Part shown: piece by piece, positions 24,906 through 35,082 of the stretch | How positions within the stretch are numbered: position 1 is the first letter of the stretch | How the letters are laid out: each line of letters opens with the position of its first letter | DNA from: Oscillospiraceae bacterium | GTDB taxonomy: Bacteria; Bacillota_A; Clostridia; Oscillospirales; Oscillospiraceae | Assembly (NCBI GenBank): GCA_017627975.1 | Contig: JAGAFT010000091.1 | Span: 1-64,000, forward strand | Length of the DNA: 64,000 nucleotides | Direction of reading: 5' to 3' | Translations under genes and position numbers: made by a program | Notes under the pieces: model-generated | Told to the model about the DNA's origin: nothing | Database searches by the model: none | The model's input: the letters and a program-made list of their open reading frames with translations, nothing else

Positions 24906-26087
24906 TTGGTCAACTTCTTCGTTCAGAAGATGACCCAGGATCTTTATTCCCTCCACAATACGATTCTCCTGCATGGTGGAAAAGTTCAAACGCAGGTGGT
25001 TACCGTGTCCGCCGTTGGGATAAAACGGCGCTCCGGGAACATATGCAACTTTCCGCGCAGTCGCCTTTGCGGCAAGGGCCTTGGCATCCATTCCCTTCGG
25101 CAGCGTCACCCAGAGAAAGAGGCCTCCCTCCGGGTACGTTGCGGTGACGCCCGATGGGAAATATTTCTGAATGGAATCATACAGAAGAGTGCGGCGCTTG
25201 CGATAGAGCGTTTTCAGTGTCTCCACATGGGCATCCAGATCGAACATCTCCATGAAGAACGACACCTGCCGTTGCGCATATGACGAACATTGCAGATCCA
25301 CGTTCTGCTTGAGCAGATTGAGTTTATCCAGAATCTCCGGCTCGGCAACGATCCATCCAACACGTAGACCGGGCATGAGAATCTTGGAGAAGGAACCGAG
25401 AAAAATGACGTTCCCTTTTGTGTCCATGGACTTGAGCGCGGGCACTGTCTCACCATCGTAGCGCAGTTCGCCATAGGGATTGTCCTCCAAAACGGGGAAA
25501 TCATAGCGGTTCACGATCTCCATGACAGCTCGGCGGCGTTCCATCGTCCACGTTACGCCGGTGGGATTCTGAAACTCAGGAATCACATACATCATGCGCA
25601 CGCGCTCCGTCGTGCGAAGGATCTCCTCCAGCGCTTCGGGGATGACACCCTGCTCGTCGGTGGGGATCTCCACAAACTTCGGGCCGCTGATTTGGAAAGC
25701 GTTAATCGCACCGAGATAGGTGGGGGTTTCCACAAGCACCACGTCGTCCTTGTTCAGGAAAAGCTGTCCAAGCAGTGAGAGGCCTTGCTGAGAGCCTGAG
25801 GTGATAAAGACCTGCTCCGCGTTGCAGCTGACATGGAATACCTGCTTCATGCGCGCAGCAATCTGCTCCCGTAACGGCAGATAGCCTGCTGAGGAGCCGT
25901 ACTGCACCGCCTGCTTTCCCTCACGGGCGAGGATCGCGTGATTGACTTCCTCCAATTCTTTCAACGGAAAGAGCTCCTCGGCGGGAAATCCACTCGAAAA
26001 ATTATACATCTCTGGCTTTCCAGCGAGCGCCAGCAGGTCACCGAGGCCGGAATCTTTTAATTGGTTTCCAATATCAGAATAACGCAT
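24879..26087 (-). CDS. PLP-dependent aminotransferase (class I/II, LysN/MocR type)
   Basis: A 402-residue fold-type I aminotransferase. It shows YGSSAGYLPLREQIAARM, ITSGSQQGLSLLGQLFL, PEFQNPTGVTW, EDNPYGELRY and the PLP-lysine motif GSFSKILMPGLRVGW, with the closing arginine in LRLNFS. Closest in layout to 2-aminoadipate or multi-substrate aromatic/branched-chain transaminases. The last six or so residues (NESKSRD) are encoded by sequence that aligns with the integrase remnant, so the natural C-terminus may have been replaced. It is co-oriented with an aldolase 5 bp upstream, suggesting one catabolic pathway. Confidence 0.9.
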   Translation of the reverse strand: MRYSDIGNQLKDSGLGDLLALAGKPEMYNFSSGFPAEELFPLKELEEVNHAILAREGKQAVQYGSSAGYLPLREQIAARMKQVFHVSCNAEQVFITSGSQQGLSLLGQLFLNKDDVVLVETPTYLGAINAFQISGPKFVEIPTDEQGVIPEALEEILRTTERVRMMYVIPEFQNPTGVTWTMERRRAVMEIVNRYDFPVLEDNPYGELRYDGETVPALKSMDTKGNVIFLGSFSKILMPGLRVGWIVAEPEILDKLNLLKQNVDLQCSSYAQRQVSFFMEMFDLDAHVETLKTLYRKRRTLLYDSIQKYFPSGVTATYPEGGLFLWVTLPKGMDAKALAAKATARKVAYVPGAPFYPNGGHGNHLRLNFSTMQENRIVEGIKILGHLLNEEVDQANESKSRD

Positions 26088-26092
26088 CTGTT

Positions 26093-26887
26093 TTATCCCT
26101 CTTTCTTTGTATTGTACGCGCGAAACGACGCCGCGACGTCAGAATAATGCCGAATCAGACTCAGGATGTCCAAGCCGTAAAGAATGTTATCGAAGCCCTC
26201 GGAAAGCCGGCGGTGCATGTCTTCCTCGCTGCCGACAAAAATCATACTCATTTTCCCATTTGACTTACACGCGGAGAGGATCCGTGCGACTGCTGCGCGA
26301 AAGTCCGGCTGCTCAAACTGCCCGTCGAGGCCCATGTCGATGCTCAGATCATATGGACCGATCAGAATCCCATCTACACCCGGGAGCGCAGTGATCTCCT
26401 CGATGTGCTTCAGACAGCCGACGGTCTCGCATTGGGGAATCAGCAAGGTCTTTTCGCTGCTCTCGAGCATGTACCCGGAAAGTCCGCCTTCATAGGCTGT
26501 GTCATAACCCCATTTGCCGTCCCGGGTCATGCAGTAACCCCGTGAGCCGAGCGGCTGGAACTTGGCGTATGCGATTAACGCTCTAACCTGCGCTATGTTG
26601 TCAATGCACGGAACGATCACGCCCTTTGCACCGACGTCCAGGGCGTGCAGCACCGCGCTGCGCGTACCCTCTGCAACTCGGACAAAGGACACAATATCTG
26701 CCGCGTCTGCTGCTGTGATTGCGTTCTGAATGTCACCCCAATCCATCGGGCAGTGCTCCATATCCAGCAGCACATAGTCCAGCCCCGCCGCGCCGATCGC
26801 TTCCACCGCAGCGGGACTTTTCAAATGGGCAATCGTACCAAGCACCGATTGTCCCTGCATCAGTTTTTCCAGAACCTTGTTTCGCAT
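26093..26887 (-). CDS. HpcH/HpaI-family class II aldolase
   Basis: A 264-residue TIM-barrel enzyme that splits or forms 2-keto-3-deoxy acids with pyruvate as product. Family marks: YVLLDMEHCPMDW, VRVAEGTR, DVGAKGVIVPCIDN, the metal-binding Glu in PQCETVGCLKHIEEI and Asp in LIGPYDLSIDMG. AAGGAGG precedes the ATG. The aminotransferase follows 5 bp later and a GntR regulator lies upstream on the same strand, so the set looks like a transferred amino-acid or keto-acid catabolic unit. Confidence 0.88.
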   Translation of the reverse strand: MRNKVLEKLMQGQSVLGTIAHLKSPAAVEAIGAAGLDYVLLDMEHCPMDWGDIQNAITAADAADIVSFVRVAEGTRSAVLHALDVGAKGVIVPCIDNIAQVRALIAYAKFQPLGSRGYCMTRDGKWGYDTAYEGGLSGYMLESSEKTLLIPQCETVGCLKHIEEITALPGVDGILIGPYDLSIDMGLDGQFEQPDFRAAVARILSACKSNGKMSMIFVGSEEDMHRRLSEGFDNILYGLDILSLIRHYSDVAASFRAYNTKKEG

Positions 26888-26989
26888 ATGGACCTCCTTC
26901 CTGCGTCCCTTCTGGCATCAGTTTATCAGGCAGTATATGCAGGTGTCTAAAAGAAAACCAACGACGCTGTGTGGCGTTTGCCATGCATG

Positions 26990-27032
26990 AAAAAAAGAAC
27001 GATCCTGTTTCAAATAGACAGAATCGTTCTTC
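26990..27032 (-). terminator. Terminator after the GntR gene
   Basis: On the minus strand AGAACGATTCTGTC...CAGGATCGTTCT is followed by TTTTTTTC. It separates the regulator from the aldolase. Confidence 0.75.
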
Positions 27033-27048
27033 TCTTGATACCGTTTGT

Positions 27049-27735
27049 TTACCAGTGCCCGACGATATCCAGCATCCCGGCAATGTCGCGCTCGATGCGT
27101 TCTCTGGCCATCCCGGCAAAGCCGAGTCGGATCGCGTCATAAACCGCATGCAGCTGCTTCCCTGAGCCAACCATGATCGGTGCGACTGTCTCACGCGGAA
27201 CCTGTGTGAACAGGAAGTGGCGATAATGCAGGATGCGCGGCGAAATCTGCGAATAGATCTCTGCGATCACGGTATTTTTGGCGGTGTTGATCATCTCCTG
27301 GTGGAACCGGTGATCACAGTCGACCATTTTGCCGACGTCCCATGCCTGACAGGCGCGGAGATAGCCTTTGATGCTTGCCTCCATTCCAGCCAGGTCCTCT
27401 TGAGTTGCACGTTCCGCAGCCCAGAAGGCCGCTTGCCCCTCAATGGCGATGCGTGCCTCCATCAGTTCCCGGCAATCCTCCTTGCTGATTGCTGCGACTT
27501 GAAAAGACTGACCCTTTGTCTGTGTAACAAGACCGTCGCTTTGAAGGCGGAGCAGAGCATTACGTACCGGACTGCGGCTGACGGAAAGCTGATTGGAAAG
27601 TGCTGTCTCCGAGAGTGTCTGGCCTGGTGCGAGCGTTAGATCAATGATGCTCTGGCAGAGCGTTTCATAGATTCCTTCGTTCAAATTATAAAACGGATGC
27701 TTCGTCATGATTGCGTCAAGATGTTTCTTCAACAA
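27049..27735 (-). CDS. GntR-family (FadR subfamily) transcriptional regulator
   Basis: A 228-residue regulator. The winged-helix domain is at residues about 20-80 (GQTLSETALSNQLSVSRSPV, RNALLRLQSDGLV) and an FCD ligand domain follows, with the metal-site residues in MVDCDHRFHQEMI and the later histidines near LHYRHF and KQLHAVYDAI. FCD regulators commonly bind carboxylic acids. Placement next to the aldolase and aminotransferase genes suggests it senses their substrate. Confidence 0.9.
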   Translation of the reverse strand: MLKKHLDAIMTKHPFYNLNEGIYETLCQSIIDLTLAPGQTLSETALSNQLSVSRSPVRNALLRLQSDGLVTQTKGQSFQVAAISKEDCRELMEARIAIEGQAAFWAAERATQEDLAGMEASIKGYLRACQAWDVGKMVDCDHRFHQEMINTAKNTVIAEIYSQISPRILHYRHFLFTQVPRETVAPIMVGSGKQLHAVYDAIRLGFAGMARERIERDIAGMLDIVGHW

Positions 27736-27855
27736 GTCTATTCGCTCCCTCGCTTCTCATATGTTGTCGTTTCAATGAACCCAAGCGGTATCGTAATTCA
27801 TCACTCCGGTACCGCTGATTATATTTGACATATCTGCTTTTCAGTCTGCTGGACA

Positions 27856-28147
27856 GCAGTAAATGGTAGCAGCCCGTTTATGCCGTTGCCGATATTTATC
27901 GAATCTGTTTGAATCTGCCGAGGGAAGGGGACTACCGCCGCGGAACACCAAAAGCATCTTTGTCAAGTGCGATCAGCCTCCTAAAAGCCGTATTCTGCCC
28001 TGTTTTGCCGCGATTTGCCTGGCAGAAAATGTTGTTAATAAACTTTGGCGCTGTCACGGAAACGGCAAAATGCGGCAAGTCACAGCCCTCAATGGTAGTA
28101 AAATGAAAGTAAAACTGAGGGGTTCTTACTACTGTCGGGTGAAGGAG
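27856..28147. repeat. Recombination junction copy 2 (decayed)
   Basis: This 431-base gene-free stretch (27736-28166) holds an element end (GGTAGC and TTGCCG units), the core at about 27936-27966 and the shared arm. The phosphatase-like start now reads MTKMLLVFRG, with the P-loop cysteine and histidine changed, so this copy is degenerate. Nothing else is recognisable here. Confidence 0.7.
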
Positions 28148-28166
28148 ATAAACTGTACTTTGAAGA

Positions 28167-28718
28167 TTATAACAGTTTCAGCATCATGTACTCATTTACA
28201 AAAGAACCATCTTTCATTCGTATCGCATCTGGTTTTACACCTGTAATACGAAAGCCCATTTTCTCATATAGATGCCTCGCCCTGCTATTGCCTTCGATAA
28301 AATCAAGTTCAATCTGCCGGACTCCATTACGCTCTCTGGCGATTTGGAACATCTCTTCGAACATTCTTGTCCCAATCCCAAGGTTCCAAAACTCTTGCAA
28401 AAGTGCGATTGCAACAGATGCTCTATGTCTGTCTTTCTTCCCGGTCCGAAAGGAAATCTGACAATTTCCAGCGATTCTTCCGTCCACAACACAGGCAATC
28501 ATCATCGCGTTTTCATTCTGGTAAGCTCCATTCAGAAAGTCCTTTTCCTGCTTAAGCGTAAAATCTGCATATTCCTCTGGATATGCCATCAGAAAGTCTG
28601 TCTCACCAGATGCTTTTATGATGAATTGGAGCATTTCCTCTGCATCATCTTCGTGAGGACTGCGAAGCAGTGCAGTTCGTCCATCTTTTAATGTGAATTC
28701 CGTTTCTTTGAAAACCAC
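28167..28718 (-). CDS. GNAT-family N-acetyltransferase (copy 1)
   Basis: A 183-residue GCN5-type acetyltransferase. The acetyl-CoA loop is EFWNLGIGTRMFEEM, preceded by GNCQISFRTG and followed by NGVRQIELDFIEGNSRARHLYEKMGF, the usual motif B. I start at GTG 28718, after AGGTGG, to match the second copy. It differs from the copy at 41974-42525 by about ten residues. Substrate unknown; relatives act on small molecules or ribosomal protein N-termini. Driven by terminator-promoter module 2. Confidence 0.88.
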   Translation of the reverse strand: MVFKETEFTLKDGRTALLRSPHEDDAEEMLQFIIKASGETDFLMAYPEEYADFTLKQEKDFLNGAYQNENAMMIACVVDGRIAGNCQISFRTGKKDRHRASVAIALLQEFWNLGIGTRMFEEMFQIARERNGVRQIELDFIEGNSRARHLYEKMGFRITGVKPDAIRMKDGSFVNEYMMLKLL

Positions 28719-28761
28719 TGCCGTCCACCTCACAAGCAGAAATTCGGCATGTCAGGAACTT

Positions 28762-28868
28762 CCCGTCACACCCGCAAAATTAAGTAGTTTATTATACACC
28801 ATCACCACGGATTTTTCCACTATAAAAAACGGCACTCTGCAGCTCGCAGAGTGCCTTGCTGGTTTTGT
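28762..28868 (-). repeat. Terminator-promoter module, copy 2
   Basis: The stem GGCACTCTGC/GCAGAGTGCC, then TGGAAA (28814-28819), 17 bp, TATAAT (28791-28796) and the AAACTACTTAATTTTGCGGG leader. It precedes GNAT copy 1. Confidence 0.8.
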
Positions 28869-28876
28869 CGCTGTTT

Positions 28877-29158
28877 TCAGACCGCGTTGAACAGTTTCTG
28901 AGAATCCTTCGCCTTCCCGGCGAGCTTCTCCTGCTCCCTGCGGGCTGCCTCGGCTTCCTCCATGCGGCGAAGTTCCTCGGCGGCGTCTTCCAACCCCAGG
29001 TGAGTGTAAGTGTTGAGCGTGACGCTGATATCGCTGTGGCCCATCAGGTACTGCAGCGTTTTCGGATTCATGCCCGCCTTGGCCTGATTGCTGCAATAGG
29101 TATGGCGGCAGACGTGCGGGGTGATGTTGGGCATCACTCCGGCACCGCCATTTTTTAT
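28877..29158 (-). pseudogene. Tyrosine integrase, C-terminal remnant (frame intact)
   Basis: About 90 residues: NITPHVCRHTYCSNQAKAG carries the catalytic HxxR box, NPKTLQYLMGHSDISVTL the His box, and NTYTHLG the tyrosine. It ends SQKLFNAV. The N-terminal arm-binding and core-binding parts are missing; the sequence changes abruptly at about 29158, 17 bp before the FtsX gene ends, which marks a deletion or insertion junction. Confidence 0.85.
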
Positions 29159-29174
29159 ACTCTCAAGAAATAGA

Positions 29175-31495
29175 TTATAAAGATCCTACCGCTTCCGTGA
29201 CAGGCATGGACATGATTCGCCTGGCCGGTCCTCTCGCAGCCACAAAAGCGGAGCAGAGCACCACGCTGATGATAATGAGGAGCTGCTTCCAGGGAATCTG
29301 CCATGCTATGCCCCAGTAGTTGCTGATCACAGTGCGGTAGAACCACGCATGGAGGGGGAGTCCCGCGGCGCAGCCGACCAGACAGCCTGAAATGCCGTAG
29401 CCCAGTGATTCAGCGGTTATCATCTGCCTGAGTTGATCTGAATCCATGCCGATTGCCCTCATCATGCCATACAGGCGGTGCCTGGCGATGACACTCATAG
29501 AAATGCTGTTGATGATATGGAACACCGTGATCATCGCCACCATGGCGAGGAAACCGTAGACCAGAACGGAAAAAGCAAGATAGGTGCTGTTCGCCTCGGT
29601 TTTTCCCTCGCGCCTGTCGCTCAGAATCATGCTGCCGTCCGTAACGTTTCTGATTTCTTCAACCGTTTCGTTCCCAAAGCCCTTTTTCAGCTGAAGGTCG
29701 ATGACGGAGTAGTTACCGACGCCGAAGATTTCAGTGAAGGTCTCTTCCGAACAGATAACCGTTGGATTGCCGTCGGACTTGAAAGGACTGTCGGAAAGGA
29801 GTGCGGCAACTGTGAGGGTTTTTCCGTTAACATCCATCGTATCGCCTAACTCGAACCTTGCTCCTTTTTCGAAGGCAATGATGACTTTTCCAGTTTCATT
29901 TGCCGCTGCGTCAATGCTCCCGCGGAGCAGGTCAGCCCTGGCCCAGGCAAACTGTGTTTCATCGTAGGAGATGAGGTCTATCCGATCCGCCTTTTCGCAG
30001 TTTTCAACGTCTGTAAGGCGGTGCATGCGGCCGCACACATTCTTTACGCCCACGATGCTGCGCAGATCATCCACAAGGTTAGAACTAAGCCGTGCGCTGT
30101 AGTCCGAATAGTACAGGCTGATGTCCGGGGAATACGACTTGTTTGTAGTGAGTGAGTTTTCTATCCATGCAATCATGACGGAAAAGGTGAGAAACAGGAT
30201 GATGCTCAGAGCGAAGGAACCTGTCATAAGAATCAGATTCTTCTTTTTTGCAAACACGTGATGGACACCCAGCGTGATCGGTACAGAAGCCTTCCCGAGC
30301 CTTACCATGCCTGTGTTCTGTCCGTCACCGTTACCGGAAACGGCTGTGATCGGAGATACTGCAGCGGCGCGCTTTGCGGGGGCGGCCGCAGCAAGGATGA
30401 CGGTAATGTATCCGACCAAAACACCGGTGCCTATTCCTATCCAGTTGATTCTGCCTACGGGCATTCCCGCCCATTCCCCGCCGATGCCGTATGCGAGTAC
30501 GGCACAGATAAACCAGCAGATGAGCATAGAAATGGCAATACTCGCAGGAATTGCCAGAAGAAGCCAGCGCAGCGCTTCCCTGCGAACCAGGCGTTTGATC
30601 TGATTTTTACCGGCTCCTATACAGCGCAGCATTCCGTAGTACTCTGTGCGCTGTGCGACCCCGGCGTTCAGGCTGCCGGAGATCATCATGACGCCGGCCA
30701 AAACCACGATGACGACCAGGACCGCAGCAATGCTGTAGAGACCCACGATGTAGTTGTTTGTGCTCATCCCCATGATGCCGAGAACGGCGATGTTTTCTCC
30801 GACGTTTTCATCCGTCCATCCGTGCGCAGCCTTCAGATCGGCGATGGTTTTCTTTATGGAGAGGCCCTTTTTGAACTGGATATAGTACTGCATCTCACGG
30901 CTCTGGTCGTTTGCTCTGACCATTCGCCCAAATTCTGTGTAATCGAGGACGGCGATCAGGGCGTCCTGGGCAAGACTGTACGAGGTGTCGCTTATAAAGC
31001 CGCATACCGTGTAGGAATACTCGCCTGCGGGAGTCTGGATCATGACAGTATCACCGATCCTGCAGCCGAGAACATTTACGGCGTTTTGATTGAGCAGCGC
31101 CTCGGAGCCGTTCTGCGGGAAACGGCCTTCTGTCAGCGTATCCTTCATTATTTCCGTAAAGAAGCTTTCCTCTGTGCCGATCATGCAGATCGGGCGGCCT
31201 TCAAGATAGATGGGCTGGTCAAGCCGGTAATTGAAGGTATCATACCAGCATGCTGCTTTAACATCGGCCTCATTCCACACGCTTTCCGCCTCTTCCTTCG
31301 GTACATGGCTAAGCACGATATGCCAGTTGCCGTGGTCTCGAACCAGCTTTTCCGTCATATGCATGTATTCAAAGTCCACCATGCTGAACACCGAGATTAC
31401 CAGAACCACGGCAATCATGATGCAAAGCTGCGTTACCCGGTTGTTCCTGCGGTGCGCTTTTGCCGATATCTCCGCCAGAGATAGATAGCTGCGCA

Positions 31496-31496
<1 letters not shown>
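29175..31496 (-). CDS. FtsX-type ABC transporter permease (MacB/BceB-like)
   Basis: A 773-residue permease: an N-terminal helix (residues about 25-43), an extracytoplasmic domain to about 245, a first FtsX three-helix block (about 250-380), a helix near 415, a second outside domain and a final FtsX block (about 645-770). This double-FtsX layout is used by peptide and lipoprotein exporters. The ATG overlaps the ATPase stop (TGATG) and follows GGGGAGG. With the ATPase, kinase and regulator it resembles antimicrobial-peptide response modules. Confidence 0.85.
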
Positions 31497-32176
<680 letters not shown>

Positions 32177-32246
32177 AGTAACCTCTTCCTTTCTTAGCTT
32201 CAGAAGAAGTATTGCATATTCGTCTTACATGCAGATGAATTCTATC

Positions 32247-33221
32247 TTACATTTTTGTCGGAATCGGGTTTTCAAGTTGTTGCATACGCTCACAAGCACT
32301 TTTCCCTCCATGGGGTAGATAAATAGAGAAGCAACTTCCTTTTCCAAGTGTACTGTCTACCTCTACGATTCCGCCGTGGCGCTCGGCAATGGAACGAACC
32401 AGTGCAAGCCCCAGCCCGATACCGCTCTTGTCCTTAGCAAAGCGGCTGCGGTAAAAACGCTTGAAGATGTGATAGATGTCCTCAGGATGAATGCCGCTGC
32501 CGTTATCCGTTACCTGCAGGCAGACCTCTCCTGCGGTCATCTTCCCGCTCAATGTGACCGTGTCGCCCGGCTGCGTATGGTCGAGTGCGTTCTTGACCAG
32601 ATTATCCAGTGCTTCAGAGATCCAAATCGGATCACAGAAGACGGAGAGTGTTTCATCGGGGAGTTCAACTGTGATGTTCTTTTCTTCTCGGGACGCACGA
32701 AGGGCAAAGCGCTCACGGGTTTTCAGAATGAGCTCCCGGACCGAAGTTACACGGCATTCCAGGATATCCGTATCCGCATCGAGCTTTGTAATCTTCAGAA
32801 GATTCTGAACGAGAAGTTCCATCCGCTCAAGCTCCTGCGCAGAAAGTGCCTGAAAATGCTGACGAGATTCGGAATCAAGCGTTTCGTCCGCCAGCAGTTC
32901 CTGATAAATGGACAATGACGCCAGCGGTGTCTTGAGTTGATGGGAAATATCCTGGATGCTGTTCTTCAGGAAAATCTTTGCCTGAAGTTCCGCGTCGGCA
33001 TGAGCACCCAGTACAGATGCCAGAGAATTGATTTCATGATAAAGACGGGCGCGTGATCCTTCGCCATTGCATTCCAGTCTTGCCGCGGGATCCCCATCAA
33101 CCATACGACGCACGATCTCGGTTGCCTCGTCGGCGCGGTGTCTCTCTTTGATAACATGTATGACAAAGACTACCATCACTCCGGCCAGCAAAAGCAAAGC
33201 CGTAATCAAGAGCGGCATCAT
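32247..33221 (-). CDS. Sensor histidine kinase (intramembrane-type)
   Basis: A 324-residue kinase with a single N-terminal helix (residues 1-24) and almost no outside domain. A HAMP-like linker leads to HisKA (IQDISHQLKTPLASL, His acceptor) and HATPase (ALDNLVKNALDH, VTDNGSGIHPEDIYHIFKRF, GIGLGLALVRSIAERHGG). Kinases with this shape usually sense through a partner transporter, and the FtsX/ATPase pair next door fits that. Its start overlaps the regulator stop by 4 bp. Confidence 0.88.
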   Translation of the reverse strand: MMPLLITALLLLAGVMVVFVIHVIKERHRADEATEIVRRMVDGDPAARLECNGEGSRARLYHEINSLASVLGAHADAELQAKIFLKNSIQDISHQLKTPLASLSIYQELLADETLDSESRQHFQALSAQELERMELLVQNLLKITKLDADTDILECRVTSVRELILKTRERFALRASREEKNITVELPDETLSVFCDPIWISEALDNLVKNALDHTQPGDTVTLSGKMTAGEVCLQVTDNGSGIHPEDIYHIFKRFYRSRFAKDKSGIGLGLALVRSIAERHGGIVEVDSTLGKGSCFSIYLPHGGKSACERMQQLENPIPTKM

Positions 33222-33916
33222 GCGTCAACCTCCGCATTCCACTTGTAGCCCATACCCCTTACAGTCATAATACGGCAGGGGTTGGATGGGGTATCCTCAA
33301 TTTTCGTTCTGAGACGGCGGATGTAAACGGATAACGTATTATTGTCGACAAAGTGACCGTCACAATCCCAAAGGCGTTCCAACAGTTGGTCAGCGGACAG
33401 AACCTGGCCCGGATGCTCCATAAAGCAGCGCAGCAGCCGGTACTCGGCATTCGTCAGTTCAACAGCCCGTTCCCCGAGATATACCTTTCCCTGCAGAAGA
33501 TTCATTTTTACACCTGCTGAATTCAGTTCCGCCCGTTCCTCCGTAGCGCCGTTGCTTCTTCTCAGCACAGCATTGATGCGGGCATAAAGCACAGAAAGCT
33601 TGAAGGGTTTGGTAATATAGTCATCTGCGCCCATATCAAGACCGCGAACCATGTTCACTTCGTCATCAAGAGCGGTCAAAAAGATGATGGGGACACGGTT
33701 TGCCCTTGCGCGAAGCCAGTCGCACACCTCAAAGCCCGTACCGTCTGGAAGCGTTACATCAAGAAGCAACAGGTCATACTGCTGGTTCAGCAGCATCTCC
33801 TTTGCTTCGCTCATGGTTCCGGCCGTCTCCAGAAGGTAGCCCTGCCGCAGCAGCGAGTATGAAAGGCCATCCGTCAGCGCAGAGTCGTCTTCAAGCAAAA
33901 ACAATCTGTATTGCAT
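33218..33916 (-). CDS. OmpR-family response regulator
   Basis: A 232-residue regulator starting at ATG after AAGGAGG. The receiver has LEDD (acidic pair), phospho-Asp in LLLLDVTLPDG, TALDD and KPF; the C-terminal winged helix has ELTNAEYRLLRCFMEHPG and VDNNTLSVYIRRLRTKIED. First gene of the regulator-kinase-ATPase-permease operon and likely activator of the exporter. Confidence 0.92.
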   Translation of the reverse strand: MQYRLFLLEDDSALTDGLSYSLLRQGYLLETAGTMSEAKEMLLNQQYDLLLLDVTLPDGTGFEVCDWLRARANRVPIIFLTALDDEVNMVRGLDMGADDYITKPFKLSVLYARINAVLRRSNGATEERAELNSAGVKMNLLQGKVYLGERAVELTNAEYRLLRCFMEHPGQVLSADQLLERLWDCDGHFVDNNTLSVYIRRLRTKIEDTPSNPCRIMTVRGMGYKWNAEVDA

Positions 33917-34087
33917 CTTTCCCTCCTTATGGTTTCCGCCCTTATGTAATCCTGAATATGTGTATCTGCTCATGCTCTCTAAATGTTATAATTATAGACG
34001 CCCCATCTGTCATCCTCAAGGAAAAGATTTGTGAACGAAAAGCAAATCTGTCAGGCTGTCGCATCCGATAGGGTTGTTCCATTCCAC

Positions 34088-34240
34088 TCAGGCTTCAACC
34101 TCCATCCAGCACTTCAGCCGGAACACGATCCAGTCCTTGCTGTGCTCCGTCATGCTGTCTACCAGCCCGGCTCACAGGCTCTCGTCAAAGTCGGTGATGA
34201 GCTCCGGCAGATCCTTCAAGCTCGCGCCCTCCGCTGTGAC
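34088..34240 (-). pseudogene. Large serine recombinase, C-terminal remnant
   Basis: The minus-strand frame reads SLKDLPELITDFDESL, stop, AGLVDSMTEHSKDWIVFRLK and ends EVEA. This matches the closing part of Firmicute serine recombinases (FDE.LW..LV..V.V.S...I.F..K.G.E). A TGG-to-TGA change gives the internal stop. No catalytic domain remains. The surrounding 33917-34677 stretch otherwise holds a terminator and junction copy 3. Confidence 0.6.
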
Positions 34241-34298
34241 GGATGATCCCGAAAAGAAGCCCACAGAAGAGTCTGAGGACGAGCAGAGCTAAAACTGA

Positions 34299-34343
34299 AA
34301 AAGGTGGTACCGGAACTGATCTCTCCGGCACCGCCTTTTTTTA
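34299..34343. terminator. Terminator-like hairpin
   Basis: AAAGGTGGTACCGG pairs with CCGGCACCGCCTTTTTTT; a U-tract exists on both strands. Confidence 0.75.
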
Positions 34344-34370
34344 TCACATAATTGTTTTTCAGTCTTCCGT

Positions 34371-34667
34371 ACGGTAGTAAAACGGTAGTAGCCGATACCC
34401 GCGGTTGCCGCAGTTTGCCGCAATCTATTTCAATCTGCCAAGGGCAGGGGACTCCTGCCGTGGCACACAAAAAGTATCTTAGTCAAATGCGATCAGCCTC
34501 CTGAAAAGCCGTATTCTGCCCCGTTTTGCCGCGATTTGCCGGGCAGAAAAAGTTGTTAATAATCTGTGACTCTGTCACGGAAAAAGCAAAATACGGCAAA
34601 ATGCGGCAAGTCAATGCCGTCAATGGTAGTCAAATGGTAGTAAAACTGAGGGGTGGTTTACTACCGT
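34371..34667. repeat. Recombination junction copy 3
   Basis: An element end (tandem GGTAGTAAAACGGTAGTAG, two TTGCCGCA-type units), then the core from 34456, identical over 31 bp to the phosphatase start, then the shared arm to GTTTACTACCG. The hybrid frame reads MTKILFVCHGRSPLPLAD and stops. Confidence 0.8.
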
Positions 34668-34677
34668 GGAGTCCCTG

Positions 34678-34905
34678 TTAATCCTTGTGATTGTTTGAGC
34701 GTATTTCTGATATGATCAGTGATGTGCATCCGACGACCAGCCCTGCAAGGAGGATTATGCCAATGTAAATGGGATAGATAAATGTCTGCTCCGTATTTCC
34801 ACCGATAATCGGGCTAAGAATACTTCCCCAAATTCCACCGCACGGCCATACAACAAGGAAAAACATAACAAGCATTGCTATTACCGCTTTTTTCGTCGCA
34901 AACAC
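34678..34905 (-). CDS. Small two-helix membrane protein
   Basis: A 75-residue protein with helices at about residues 5-30 and 43-66 joined by a short outside loop (SPIIGGNTEQTFIYP) and a charged tail. It starts at a GTG behind GAGAGGA. It lies between junction copy 3 and terminator-promoter module 3, the same slot that holds the GNAT genes in the other elements. No family recognised. Confidence 0.5.
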   Translation of the reverse strand: MFATKKAVIAMLVMFFLVVWPCGGIWGSILSPIIGGNTEQTFIYPIYIGIILLAGLVVGCTSLIISEIRSNNHKD

Positions 34906-34931
34906 TCCTCTCGTTCGGCATTGCCGGGATC

Positions 34932-35062
34932 TCCCGTCACGCCGAAAAATTAAATAATTTATTATACACCATCACCACGGATTTTTCCACTATAAAAAAC
35001 GGCACTCTGCAGCTCGCAGAGTGCCTTGTTTGGTTTTGAGGTCAAACGGCTTTGAACAGTTT
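34932..35062 (-). repeat. Terminator-promoter module, copy 3, with integrase tail
   Basis: On the minus strand the last codons of an integrase (KLFKAV and stop, 35042-35062), the GGCACTCTGC/GCAGAGTGCC stem, TGGAAA (34984-34989), 17 bp and TATAAT (34961-34966). It precedes the two-helix membrane protein gene. Confidence 0.8.
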
Positions 35063-35082
35063 AGCGGGTCCCTCTTCTGTTT

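Noticed and set aside
28877..29158. A complete small integrase gene
   Set aside because: Only the last catalytic boxes are present; the arm- and core-binding domains and the first catalytic arginine region are missing, so it is a fragment.
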